Positions 6,849-14,990 are shown, counted from the first letter of the stretch. The stretch is 64,000 bases of DNA from JADZGC01 sp964391595 (GCA_964391595.1 CAYMMM010000001.1:34256-98255); one strand, 5' to 3'. Numbers and translations are program-made. Notes: generated by a model not told the origin, from the sequence alone.

Positions 6849-7274
6849 TTAGATAGCAACTGGGAAGCTGCGGACAAAATCTGACAGTTGATTTGGATCT
6901 TTGTGAAAGTTTACGAGGATGTGATTGTCCAGGGCATTGTGCTTAATAAGTGTTTCGCGCTCGATCGTGTACAGATCGTCGTCAAACCAAAGGAATGGTT
7001 TTGTAAAATCAATCCCCTCAGTCTTCCAGGTGCCCCACTCGCTATCTTTGATGAGATGTAGACGTTGCGCCACCTCTGGCTTGAGGTACGGCGCGAGGTG
7101 TGCGATGGCGTTACTCTCGCCGTGCCATTGGTGGGTAGTTAGCCAGTACGTTGTATCGGGATAACGGTCGAGCACGAGACTGAGAAATTCATTCGCATAT
7201 GGAGCAGCCTCGCCAATGTCCATTAGAAGTACGCCATCTATATCGAGATAGATATTAGGCGTATGCTTACTCAT
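6849..7274 (-). CDS. HAD-like hydrolase domain protein
   Basis: A 141-residue protein beginning PNIYLDIDGVLL, the HAD motif I with Asp11 (nucleophile) and Asp13. The later FLWFDDDLYTIE could supply the motif IV acidic residues, and TTHQW resembles motif II. It is similar to short HAD proteins annotated as hypothetical; the substrate is unknown. Its ATG directly follows the stop of the small membrane protein upstream (TAG-ATG), so the two are co-translated. A degenerate partial copy of its 5' end lies at 7568-7711. Confidence 0.7.
   Translation of the reverse strand: MSKHTPNIYLDIDGVLLMDIGEAAPYANEFLSLVLDRYPDTTYWLTTHQWHGESNAIAHLAPYLKPEVAQRLHLIKDSEWGTWKTEGIDFTKPFLWFDDDLYTIERETLIKHNALDNHILVNFHKDPNQLSDFVRSFPVAI
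7228..7260. repeat. Direct repeat, copy 1 (5' end of HAD gene)
   Basis: 33 bases matching 7662-7694 with one mismatch (T versus G). They encode the IYLDIDGVLL motif region, so the pair marks a partial duplication of the HAD gene. Confidence 0.85.
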
Positions 7275-7553
7275 CTATTGCCTACTTTGCCAATAGTCCC
7301 AATATTTTTCAAATGCTCTGGTTTGAGCATCAACTACTATAAACCTCGTGACAAGTATTCCGATAACCACAAGAGCGATCAGTAAAAGTATCGAAATATG
7401 AAGTACTAGGATACCTATAAATAGAATAACTAATGTTATTAAAATAATTGCTTTACCTTGCTCAAGCTCCTCCTGCGGAGCCCATATCATTTTTTGATAG
7501 GATTTGTTATTCGCATGTTCTCCAGATGGGGCGGTTGAGTACAATTTACTCAC
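7275..7553 (-). CDS. Small membrane protein, unknown function
   Basis: A 92-residue protein with a hydrophilic N-terminus, a double hydrophobic block (about residues 34-72, probably two closely spaced helices) and a basic/aromatic C-terminus (AFEKYWDYWQSRQ). GTG start with GGGAG about 9 nt upstream. Directly upstream of and abutting the HAD gene. I do not recognise the family. Confidence 0.6.
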   Translation of the reverse strand: MSKLYSTAPSGEHANNKSYQKMIWAPQEELEQGKAIILITLVILFIGILVLHISILLLIALVVIGILVTRFIVVDAQTRAFEKYWDYWQSRQ

Positions 7554-7567
7554 TTTCTATTACTCCC

Positions 7568-7711
7568 TTAATTAGCCTTTATTATAGGCTTAAATATTAT
7601 CTCATAGAAGCGTTTGATTATTGTGATTATATTCAGGGATTTTTTGACAATATCTATCAGTAGTACGCCATCGATATCGAGATAGATATTAGGCTTCGTC
7701 TCGTTGCTCAT
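7568..7711 (-). pseudogene. Truncated HAD gene copy
   Basis: A 47-codon frame starting MSNETKPNIYLDIDGVLLID, nearly the same as the start of the HAD protein at 6849-7274, then diverging into an Ile/Lys-rich sequence (IIKRFYEIIFKPIIKAN) and stopping. No HAD motifs II-IV follow, so this is a degenerate 5' fragment. Its start overlaps the 3' end of the FtsK-gamma gene by 23 nt. The small membrane protein gene lies between the two copies. Confidence 0.7.
7662..7694. repeat. Direct repeat, copy 2 (HAD fragment)
   Basis: Partner of 7228-7260 (32 of 33 identical), within the truncated HAD copy. Confidence 0.85.
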
Positions 7712-8444
7712 CAGATTTCTCTTTATTCTCCGGCATATCAAGTTTTCTCCTGAGGACTTTTCGTGGCTTCGCACCATTATGTGGGCCAATGATTCCATTC
7801 TCTTCGAGGGCGTCCATCATAAATGCTGCTCGCGCGTAACCCATGTTAAATCGACGCTGTAACATGCTTGTCGTAAAACGTTGCTGCTCGATAATATAGC
7901 GCTCGACTTCCTCATACATCGAATCCTCGACGCCTGCCTTGAATTGCAGCTCTTTTTCACCACCCTTATCAATCAGCTGCACTGAGGATTCAAAGGGGTC
8001 ATACCAATTATTTCCTGCACTGGCTACTTCTTCCTCATCGAGCACTCGATACATCGGTGTTTCTTCGATAACACCGAGATTTTTTAGCAGCTCGAGAATC
8101 TCGATGGTTCGCTTCTCATCTACACCAAGGATGAGACTAATCTGCTCAAGGTCATTTTTGCGTAAATGCGTCATGTCTCGCATGTAGCGAACAGCGACAT
8201 TTATGAGAGTATGGATCTCGCGATTATCTGTGTCGGCGCGAGGTGCTCTGGGTCGTAATACGATAAACTCCCCCTCGTCCTTTTCGGACTCGCTGATCAC
8301 ATTATGACTCTCGAGCGTGAGGAGTATCTTCATCGCATCGAGGTCGGATATCTTGAAATAGTCACGAATGAGCGGTACATTCGCCTTTTGCTCCCAGATG
8401 ACAAGCTGCTCGGCGCGGTACATATAACGAGTAATATCAGACAT
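7689..8444 (-). CDS. Stand-alone FtsK gamma-domain DNA-binding protein
   Basis: A 251-residue soluble protein. Residues about 175-232 (EEVERYIIEQQRFTTSMLQR, then NMGYARAAFMMDALEENG, then a GPHNGAKPRKVL tail) match the winged-helix gamma domain of FtsK/SpoIIIE, which reads polar DNA sequences and activates XerD. There is no FtsK membrane part and no RecA-like motor. The N-terminal about 130 residues look like one or two further helix-turn-helix units (QISLILGVDEKRTIEILELLKNLGVIEE). A sequence-specific chromosome-organising or regulatory role is possible. It overlaps the hydrolase gene upstream by 8 nt. Confidence 0.7.
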   Translation of the reverse strand: MSDITRYMYRAEQLVIWEQKANVPLIRDYFKISDLDAMKILLTLESHNVISESEKDEGEFIVLRPRAPRADTDNREIHTLINVAVRYMRDMTHLRKNDLEQISLILGVDEKRTIEILELLKNLGVIEETPMYRVLDEEEVASAGNNWYDPFESSVQLIDKGGEKELQFKAGVEDSMYEEVERYIIEQQRFTTSMLQRRFNMGYARAAFMMDALEENGIIGPHNGAKPRKVLRRKLDMPENKEKSDEQRDEA

Positions 8445-9084
8445 GTGATTCCTTTGTGGTGCTTAGAAGATCGACTGTGTTAATAAAATCATCAAAATGT
8501 TTACCGGTGAATTGATGATCAGCCCCACGTATGATGTGCGTTTCTACCCACTCGGCGAGATCATTCGCAAAGTCTATCGACGGATCCTGATCTCCGTAGA
8601 CTATATGCGTTTTGCCGCTGTAGTTGCGCAGTCCTCGCTTAATCAGCTGAGGTTGTAGATTTGCAGACATATTAATGAGTACAAGTTTAGTAATTTCAGG
8701 ATACTCATGTGCCATCCAAGCCACTACGCTCGCTCCTGCTGAGTGTGCAATTATCTCTAGATCGTATTTTTGCTCACCACAGATATTCCTGCTGTTTCTA
8801 TGGATATACTGCATAATATGATCGATATTATCTCCCCATCCCTGTTGTGATATGTACGGATTTGATACTCGTATGACAGACTTATGCTGTTCTGTAAGGA
8901 TTTTCTCTGCCATCTTTATATATTTATCCTTATAGCCATCAACCGATCCATCTATGCCGGGTATGATTAGTACGATGCTATGGGATGGCCTTGGATGTAG
9001 TCTGACATCTACTTGGTGCTTGATGGGGTCACCTGCGAGATTTTCTTTCCAGGTTATTGAGTCTTCGATGAGTTTTATTGCCAT
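8437..9084 (-). CDS. Alpha/beta hydrolase
   Basis: A 215-residue alpha/beta-hydrolase. IVLIIPGIDGSVDGY forms the oxyanion region, IIAHSAGASVVAW the nucleophile elbow with Ser115 (A-H-S-A-G rather than G-x-S-x-G), YGDQDPSID the acid site (Asp165 or Asp167) and GADHQF the catalytic His190. It is close in size to dienelactone-hydrolase/esterase-like proteins; the substrate is unknown. First gene of a two-gene unit with the FtsK-gamma protein. Confidence 0.78.
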   Translation of the reverse strand: MAIKLIEDSITWKENLAGDPIKHQVDVRLHPRPSHSIVLIIPGIDGSVDGYKDKYIKMAEKILTEQHKSVIRVSNPYISQQGWGDNIDHIMQYIHRNSRNICGEQKYDLEIIAHSAGASVVAWMAHEYPEITKLVLINMSANLQPQLIKRGLRNYSGKTHIVYGDQDPSIDFANDLAEWVETHIIRGADHQFTGKHFDDFINTVDLLSTTKESHV

Positions 9085-9208
9085 ATATTTAGGATCGTCT
9101 TAATAGTAATGAAGTGTTAATTGATATCCTTCGCCGCGGCAGTGAGCATAGTACTTTGCTTGATATATTGATAAGTGTTTCATGCTTATAAAAATAACTT
9201 TTTTCTAT

Positions 9209-9466
9209 CTAACCTTGATCCGCCCTGAAAACAATATCACATCTTGTACAGTGCCACTCTGGGTCCATCGAGAAGCCTGATTGGCGATGCAGCCACTTCA
9301 TACCTTCATCTGTCCATTGAATATTTATATGCTCACCATCTCCGTTGAGTATTGAAAATTTTCTATTCCATTCGACAACCCCGACTTGCTTGCACTGAGG
9401 ACATCGAATTTTCTTATTCAAATCTGGATCTGGAGGGGTGTAATTATTCATATTCTCAATAAGCAT
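9209..9466 (-). CDS. Small zinc-ribbon protein
   Basis: 85 residues from the ATG 9464-9466, with two CxxC knuckles (RCPQCKQVG near the N-terminus and HCTRCDIVF at the C-terminus) that would bind one zinc; between them lies a tryptophan-rich segment (NIQWTDEGMKWLHRQSG). The frame also has an ATG at 9484, but a perfect TATAAT (9473-9478) lies between the two codons, 6 nt before 9466, so the shorter start is preferred. I do not recognise the family. Confidence 0.65.
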   Translation of the reverse strand: MLIENMNNYTPPDPDLNKKIRCPQCKQVGVVEWNRKFSILNGDGEHINIQWTDEGMKWLHRQSGFSMDPEWHCTRCDIVFRADQG

Positions 9467-9472
9467 ATAACC

Positions 9473-9478
9473 ATTATA
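9473..9478 (-). promoter_or_regulatory. -10 box (TATAAT), leaderless zinc-ribbon gene
   Basis: Perfect TATAAT on the minus strand, 6 nt before the ATG at 9466; it decides the start. Confidence 0.5.
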
Positions 9479-9558
9479 CGACATGGCAAATATGAAAAAT
9501 CCAACCTCTCACCGCTCATGCTTTTACATCTGACCCTCATCTGGCAATATAGAGAGCA

Positions 9559-10353
9559 ATGGCAAAATCGACAACACAAACCTTATCTGAGATCACGCTC
9601 TCGAAGCGTGCCTTCTGGTACTTCTATGGCTACCATGCTTGGCAAGTCATCAAAAAGTTCGGACTCTGGATCGTCATCCTGACTGTCGCTGGCACGTCAG
9701 TTAATCTCATTCGTACTGCTAAGATATTCGGCATGTCGGACGCTGAGCTGGCGGTCGCCTTCCTCAAGCCCGTCCCCTATGTCGCGGCTGGGTTTGCTGC
9801 TGCTGTCATACTCTATGGGTTAATCCGCGGACTCACCTCAACACTTACGACCAAATACCGCCTCACCCCTCAGGGTGTCATGCTCGAGCTGGGCTGGATG
9901 AATCGCACCACTACCCTCGTGAGCTTCGAGCAGATTCAGCGCATGACTATCGTCTCAAACCCCTACGACCGCATGCTCAAGGCCTCATATATCAATCTTG
10001 ATCTCATCGGTGGCGCAAATGCCATCCAGCTCGAAGCCATCGATAAGTCTGCTGTCGAGGATCTGTATGAAGTACTGGCTGCCTCGCGTATGCAGGCGCT
10101 GCAAGCCGTTGCGCTCCAGACGCTCGAGCTCGAACGCAAGCTGATCGAAAACACCTCAAAGCGCTCGGTAGTAAAGGCAGAAAAGACCAAAACTACCAAG
10201 AAGAAATCGTCGACTGGCAAAAAGTCAGCTCGTACTACCACCAAGAAGAAGGCTCCGGCTAAAAAACCAGCTCGGACTAAGTCACCAAAAAGCGCAAAAT
10301 CAAAACGAGCCGCCACACGGACAGCTCGTCGTTCGCAGCCTGTTACTGCTTAA
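9559..10353 (+). CDS. Membrane protein with bacterial PH domain and histone H1-like tail
   Basis: 264 residues. Two hydrophobic segments (about 30-50 and 75-92) are followed by a bacterial PH-like (YdbS/bPH_2) domain (about 97-172; TTKYRLTPQGVMLELGWMNR, then YINLDLIGG). Residues about 195-264 form a low-complexity tail of K, A, S, T and R with KKK and AKKPA repeats, like H1-type or Hc1-type DNA-binding tails. The combination would place a strongly cationic tail on the cytoplasmic face of the membrane, where it could bind DNA, RNA or acidic lipids. Monocistronic; converges on the pilin-like gene. Confidence 0.75.
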   Translation: MAKSTTQTLSEITLSKRAFWYFYGYHAWQVIKKFGLWIVILTVAGTSVNLIRTAKIFGMSDAELAVAFLKPVPYVAAGFAAAVILYGLIRGLTSTLTTKYRLTPQGVMLELGWMNRTTTLVSFEQIQRMTIVSNPYDRMLKASYINLDLIGGANAIQLEAIDKSAVEDLYEVLAASRMQALQAVALQTLELERKLIENTSKRSVVKAEKTKTTKKKSSTGKKSARTTTKKKAPAKKPARTKSPKSAKSKRAATRTARRSQPVTA

Positions 10354-10362
10354 GTAGCTAGT

Positions 10363-11217
10363 CTACATACAGTAATCACTCTGCTTGCCGCTCGCACTAT
10401 CTCCTGCTGACAAGCTCTTGAGTATTGCATTATCGGCGTCTGAGAACATGTCAAACCAACACAGTGCGTGACCAGCCTGGGCAAGGAATTCTTGATGCTT
10501 GGCTACATAGCTAGCATTTTGGGCAGCTTCATTACGTTGACGATAATCGTACACTCCGAGGTCGAAGCTGACATTGCGAATCTTCGGGAAGCCGATCGCA
10601 GTGGCAACTTCATCTCCAGCTTTTACACTGACGGGGTTATCGAAATTGGTCGTACGCGAATCATCAGGCTTGGCTGCTGGGAGGGCGTCAGCGATCTTCT
10701 GGAAGGTCGGGCTCAGCGTGAGTAAGTGGTCGAAGCGATACGCGACGCCGCAGTCATTTACAATCGTAAACATATACTGCGTCTCGCCCATCTCGATGTA
10801 GCGCGCCCCACTAACCACTCGTCCATCCATGATCGCCTTCACGCTGAGATTATTGTCGCTCGCGCGATCGAACCGAAGACCACCGTGTGGCTTATAGTTG
10901 TTGCCGCGTGATTGGCCGGGGTATAAGACAGCAGTCGCCTTAGACAGATCGGCTGGTGCAACGGAGAATTTCACCGGCTCAGTGCAATCGGGTGGCGTGC
11001 TGCTGGCCTGCCACTTGTCCCCGCTCCATTGCCACTGGATTGCAGTTTGCGTCGCATTCGTAGAGGTTGATGCTTGTGTCGAGCTCGAGGGTTGCGGCGA
11101 AGCATCTGCCTTCTTCTTCGACCCGGCAGTGGCGTAGATAATGAGGCCAGATATGGCTGCCACAACCGCGACGGCGATAAGTACTTCGATGATGGTAAAA
11201 CCTGACTTGCGATGCAT
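10363..11217 (-). CDS. Type IV pilin-like protein fused to a degenerate M23-like domain
   Basis: 284 residues. A short basic leader (MHRKSG) is followed by FTIIEVLIAVAVVAAISGLI, the class III prepilin signature with cleavage after Gly6 and Glu5 of the mature protein. A Ser/Thr-rich linker (about 45-70) leads to a domain with the order of LytM/M23 peptidases: PHGGLRFD, VKAIMDGRVVSG, YRFDHLLTLSP, VKAGDEVATAIGF, VSFDLGVYD. The usual zinc ligands (HxxxD, HxH) are not intact, so it is probably a cell-wall-binding rather than cutting module. Four Cys lie in the C-terminal part. Start chosen at 11217; an upstream ATG (11259) would give an atypically long leader. Confidence 0.7.
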   Translation of the reverse strand: MHRKSGFTIIEVLIAVAVVAAISGLIIYATAGSKKKADASPQPSSSTQASTSTNATQTAIQWQWSGDKWQASSTPPDCTEPVKFSVAPADLSKATAVLYPGQSRGNNYKPHGGLRFDRASDNNLSVKAIMDGRVVSGARYIEMGETQYMFTIVNDCGVAYRFDHLLTLSPTFQKIADALPAAKPDDSRTTNFDNPVSVKAGDEVATAIGFPKIRNVSFDLGVYDYRQRNEAAQNASYVAKHQEFLAQAGHALCWFDMFSDADNAILKSLSAGDSASGKQSDYCM

Positions 11218-11286
11218 AGATGAATCCCTGATTAAACTTACGCTTATAATAGCATGCAATAGTCGCTGATTTACACCATAATTGGT

Positions 11287-12237
11287 ATGATAAACATAAC
11301 CACTATGGGTACATTTCTCACCATACTTCCGATCTTTCTGATCATCGCACTTGGCTATGGCTTGCGGGCTCGCAATATCGTCAAAGCAAGCTGGGTGAAA
11401 CCGCTCAATAGCTTTGTATATAATGTCGGCTTGCCGGCGCTGATCGTGTATAGCTTTGCCACCCTGCAGTGGCGCGAACTACTAGCAGGACGGCTATTAG
11501 GGTATCAGGTACTGATTGTAGTTGTGACGGCTATCTTGATTGCGATACTCGTTCGGGCACTGCCTATGAGCAATAAGGATCGAGCGGCGATATATCTTGC
11601 TGCCTTGCTGGGGAATACCGTCTATCTCGGCATTCCACTCGTGAGTAGCGCTCTGCCGGGCGTTGTTACGACAGATGTCACGAGTATAACGACCGCGGTC
11701 GGCGTTGTGCAGTTGGCTGCGAGTCTGCTGGTCGGGCTGGTGGGCATTGAGTATGTGTTCTTGGGTACGCGCGACATTCGCTTCATCACGAAGCATTTGA
11801 TCATTAACCCCCTCACCCTCTCCATCGTGGCAGGCTTCGCACTTGCATTCTTGGGCTGGCCGCAGTGGCTTGATCGCAGCATCGGCGTGCCGCTCAAGAT
11901 GCTCGCCGGCACCGCCTCTCCCCTGGCTCTCTTTGCGCTTGGTAGTTTTCTGTACGGCCATAAGATCAATCGCAAGCAGTCACGGCTCGGGCTGGCTGTC
12001 GGGCTAAAGCTCATCGGCGTCCCTCTCATTGCCTGGGCAGTTATGGTAGCGGCTCAGATATTTTCTACCGAACGTAATATCACCGTGCTGATGATGAGTA
12101 TGCCAACCGCAGTAACAGCCTTTGTGCTGGCGGACACCTATGATCTGGATACAACCTTTGTCGCTTCGGTGATGATGGTAAGCACAGTTGCGAGCGTGGT
12201 CGCAGTGCCGGTGATAGCGAATTTACTTGGATTATAA
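11287..12237 (+). CDS. Auxin efflux carrier (AEC) family transporter
   Basis: 316 residues (or 310 from the Met at 11305), about 10 hydrophobic segments in two halves. TILPIFLIIALGYGLRA, then NSFVYNVGLPALIVYSFA with the helix-breaking GLPA, and a C-terminal half ending MMVSTVASVVAVPVIANLLG are family hallmarks. Bacterial AEC proteins export or exchange organic acids such as malate or malonate; the substrate here is unknown. Single gene, facing the pilin-like gene. Confidence 0.85.
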   Translation: MINITTMGTFLTILPIFLIIALGYGLRARNIVKASWVKPLNSFVYNVGLPALIVYSFATLQWRELLAGRLLGYQVLIVVVTAILIAILVRALPMSNKDRAAIYLAALLGNTVYLGIPLVSSALPGVVTTDVTSITTAVGVVQLAASLLVGLVGIEYVFLGTRDIRFITKHLIINPLTLSIVAGFALAFLGWPQWLDRSIGVPLKMLAGTASPLALFALGSFLYGHKINRKQSRLGLAVGLKLIGVPLIAWAVMVAAQIFSTERNITVLMMSMPTAVTAFVLADTYDLDTTFVASVMMVSTVASVVAVPVIANLLGL

Positions 12238-12238
12238 G

Positions 12239-12628
12239 CTATCGTTTTCGTTTGATGAGATTCTTAACGTATTTGTAACGTACGAAAAGTGCGAATAGTA
12301 CGGCCGGGATAAGCGGAATGAGGATGTTGCCAAAAACGATAGTTGCTTCACTTGGATCTGACTCGGCATAGTATGATATTCCCTGCTCACCTACGCAGTC
12401 GATACATTCGGACTTAATAGCAATGAAGCCGCGGTAGCGTATATCATATCCGGGGACACAGCTGCTATCCCCCGGGTAAGGCTCGTATTTTGGCAGAGAT
12501 AATGAAGCGATGGTTATTTGGTAAGAAGACATGTCGGCGCAGGCATATTCGCGTGTCTCGACTCCGTATGCTAAGAAGAGGCCGAGCAATATTGCGGCAA
12601 ATATCAATAGCATGGATAAGCGTCGCAT
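12239..12628 (-). CDS. Hypothetical protein with two membrane helices and a Cys-containing outer loop
   Basis: 129 residues. An N-terminal helix (about 5-22) could be a signal anchor and a second helix lies at about 98-118 (FGNILIPLIPAVLFALFVRY), followed by a basic tail (VKNLIKRKR). The roughly 75-residue loop between them has four Cys (including CIDC) and would be extracytoplasmic, a possible substrate for the VKOR pathway. Family not recognised. Its ATG lies 7 nt downstream of an extended -10 box. Confidence 0.6.
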   Translation of the reverse strand: MRRLSMLLIFAAILLGLFLAYGVETREYACADMSSYQITIASLSLPKYEPYPGDSSCVPGYDIRYRGFIAIKSECIDCVGEQGISYYAESDPSEATIVFGNILIPLIPAVLFALFVRYKYVKNLIKRKR

Positions 12629-12635
12629 ATGCGCC

Positions 12636-12644
12636 AGTATAGCA
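12636..12644 (-). promoter_or_regulatory. Extended -10 promoter, leaderless
   Basis: Minus-strand TGC-TATACT, 7 nt before the ATG at 12628. Confidence 0.5.
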
Positions 12645-12660
12645 TATGCGTTTTGCTATT

Positions 12661-14451
12661 CTAGTGATTGATCTGCGGCTTGGCAGGCTTGTCGGTCATG
12701 AGTGAACTGATATTTGGTAAACCGAGTCCGATGAATACGCTCAATATCCCAAAACCAAGCGCTACCCATAGGGTGTCACGCGCTGCGGTTGTAATAGCGC
12801 TTTTTACGTCCCGCTGGACCTGATAACCTACTCGCTCTTGCTCCATGCGATAGAAGTCAATTGCTGCCTGGCGCTTGTTTGGCGGGAGTTTTGTGATTTG
12901 TTGTAGAAATTCGGCTGGGATTTCGGTCGGACGGCTCTCTTGATCAAATCCTCCTGTGCGGCTGGATTCTTGGGCTGCGCTGACGATCTTTGCCCTAGCA
13001 GCATCTGGTATGACTGGGTCGGCAGAAATCTTGCTGCTAATTTGTGTGGCGATCATCGCAAAGAGGGTTGCGCCAATAATTGCGGCACCAAAGCTTGAGC
13101 CAACCTGGCGCATGGTATTATTCACCCCGCTCGCTTCCCCAGCATATTGCCCGCTCACGGCCGAGAGAGTGAGATTGTTGATCTGGCTTTGAACCAGACC
13201 CATCCCAATTCCAAAAAGTATGAATCCAGGCATCAATACTTGTGATGTTACGCCATCTTTGAGCATAAAGATCATCACAAGAATAGAGAGTACCGTAATA
13301 ACAAGACCAGCCATGATGATTGGTTTTGGCCTGACCTTGCGCGCAATGATGAGCGCAATTGGCGAGACAATAAATACGGTCAGCGACAGCGGGAAAAGCG
13401 CAAGTCCAGTATGGAACGCGTCCAATCCGTGAACGGCCTGGTAATATATTGGGAAGACAAAAATCAGGCCAGTCAGCGAAAGTGATATCGCAGCAGTCAC
13501 CGCCATCCCGCTGACGAATTGTCGGTTTTCGAAGAGATGTAATGACACGAGCGGGGTGTGGCCAAGTGATTCTCTGCGAAGTTGCCACCACGCAAAGAAT
13601 ATAAGCAACACGATACCAAGAGCAATTGCGACTGGTGTGATTGATAATGGTGCAAAATTGAGTGTAACATTTCCGAGACTAAAGGCTTTTTTAGCGATCC
13701 ACCAGCCGTACTCCGAGCTCTGAATAATCCCAAAGACGAGCGAGAGAAGTCCAGTCGAGCTTAGGAGCACCCCGATCCAATCGAGTTCTTTTTTCTCAGC
13801 TGTGTCGCGACTGTCTTTGATAAGCAATGAGCCTAACAACAAGATCAGAACTACGAAGATATTGATGCGAAATCCCCAGCGCCACGAATACGCGCTAGTG
13901 AGCCATCCGCCCAAGATCGGACCGACTGCGCTGGCAGCACCAGCCGTCGCACCAAAGACCGCGAAACCAATCGCCCGGTCTTTGCCTTCAAAATTTGTAA
14001 GTAGCAGTGAAGCTGCAGCTGGCATCATGAGTGCTGCACCAATACCCTCGATGATTGATTCACCGAGTAGCAGCATACCGACATTGTGCGAGATGCTCGC
14101 AATATAGCTCCCGATTGCGAATAGGACCGCGCCGAGCATAAACATACGCTTACGACCATACAGGTCACCTAGTCGCCCACCAGTGATCGTGAGAGCTGCA
14201 AGGACTAGGGTGTAGATCGTGATAACCCACTGGATGTCAGTGAAGTTTGAGTTTAAATCCTGGATGATGTTGCGTAAGCTCACGTTTAGGAGCGTCGTAT
14301 CTATCAGGATGATAGCGAGTGATAACGCGATGACGATCATCTTCCCCCACTTACGCCAAGCTGGCTCGGGCTGGGCTGGTGCTAGTGTAGCTTCCTTTGG
14401 CGCCGAGCTTTTTTTGTTGCTGCGTGATATGGAAGGTGATTTCTTAGACAT
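12661..14451 (-). CDS. MFS drug efflux transporter, DHA2 (14-TMS) family
   Basis: 596 residues from MSKKSP. After a Ser/Lys-rich cytoplasmic N-terminus come about 14 membrane helices. Motif D1 LDTTLLNVSLRNI in helix 1 and motif A GRLGDLYGRKRMF after helix 2 are typical of EmrB/QacA proton-drug antiporters. A roughly 80-residue insertion before the last helix (about 495-570, with ITKLPPNKRQAAIDFYRM) is longer than in many relatives. An ATG 9 nt further upstream is possible. The start is abutted by a 12-bp palindrome (14454-14465), a plausible repressor site. Confidence 0.88.
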   Translation of the reverse strand: MSKKSPSISRSNKKSSAPKEATLAPAQPEPAWRKWGKMIVIALSLAIILIDTTLLNVSLRNIIQDLNSNFTDIQWVITIYTLVLAALTITGGRLGDLYGRKRMFMLGAVLFAIGSYIASISHNVGMLLLGESIIEGIGAALMMPAAASLLLTNFEGKDRAIGFAVFGATAGAASAVGPILGGWLTSAYSWRWGFRINIFVVLILLLGSLLIKDSRDTAEKKELDWIGVLLSSTGLLSLVFGIIQSSEYGWWIAKKAFSLGNVTLNFAPLSITPVAIALGIVLLIFFAWWQLRRESLGHTPLVSLHLFENRQFVSGMAVTAAISLSLTGLIFVFPIYYQAVHGLDAFHTGLALFPLSLTVFIVSPIALIIARKVRPKPIIMAGLVITVLSILVMIFMLKDGVTSQVLMPGFILFGIGMGLVQSQINNLTLSAVSGQYAGEASGVNNTMRQVGSSFGAAIIGATLFAMIATQISSKISADPVIPDAARAKIVSAAQESSRTGGFDQESRPTEIPAEFLQQITKLPPNKRQAAIDFYRMEQERVGYQVQRDVKSAITTAARDTLWVALGFGILSVFIGLGLPNISSLMTDKPAKPQINH

Positions 14452-14453
14452 AG

Positions 14454-14465
14454 TTAACATGTTAA
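14454..14465. promoter_or_regulatory. Perfect 12-bp palindrome before the efflux gene
   Basis: TTAACATGTTAA lies immediately upstream of the MFS start and about 30 nt from the divergent promoter at 14494-14502. It resembles an operator for a dimeric repressor; no regulator gene is adjacent. Confidence 0.4.
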
Positions 14466-14493
14466 TAGCTTACTGACTTGGTGTCAAAAGACA

Positions 14494-14502
14494 TGCTACA
14501 AT
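14494..14502 (+). promoter_or_regulatory. Extended -10 promoter for the 14524 gene
   Basis: TGC-TACAAT at 14494-14502; no convincing -35 box. It gives a leader of about 16 nt that contains the GGAG ribosome-binding site. Confidence 0.5.
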
Positions 14503-14523
14503 GACTTGGTTTTGGAGAAACCT

Positions 14524-14973
14524 ATGCAAGAAGACACACAGACTAAACCTGCTCAGGAAGTCAAGCAGACCGAGGAAAAGACAACTAAGAATGATGGCAC
14601 TGGTGCGACACTCGACTCGATCCATCGTCTCGTCATAGAGGCCGCGGAGACACGTAATGCCGTTGCCGCAGTACGCGATCAACTCAAAGACGTCATGGAG
14701 AATAATCCAGAATATCGTCAGATCGTCGATGAGATGAAAGAGCTCACCAAGAAGCGAGCAGAAGCCAAGAAGGCGCTAGCTGAAGACAAGGATTATCAGC
14801 AATTCTCCGCTGATCTGGACGATTTGCGCCTAAAGCTCAAAGATATCAATGAAATCCTCTCGCAGCATCTTGTGCTCTACTACAATCAAACTAGCTCAAC
14901 TAAATTGATTGATTCAAATGGCGAGACACGATCACTCATATTGTCCGCAAAGCTTGGTAAGACTGAAGCCTAG
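14524..14973 (+). CDS. Coiled-coil protein, unknown function
   Basis: 149 residues from the ATG at 14524, chosen over an upstream in-frame codon at 14506 because GGAG lies 8 nt before it. The N-terminus is polar (Q, K, T, E). Residues about 60-120 are almost entirely charged helix with heptad character (MKELTKKRAEAKKALAEDKD), followed by a short globular end. No membrane segment or catalytic motif seen; a structural or adaptor role is possible. Ends in a strong bidirectional terminator. Confidence 0.65.
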   Translation: MQEDTQTKPAQEVKQTEEKTTKNDGTGATLDSIHRLVIEAAETRNAVAAVRDQLKDVMENNPEYRQIVDEMKELTKKRAEAKKALAEDKDYQQFSADLDDLRLKLKDINEILSQHLVLYYNQTSSTKLIDSNGETRSLILSAKLGKTEA

Positions 14974-14990
14974 CAGTTTTTACACTCGGA

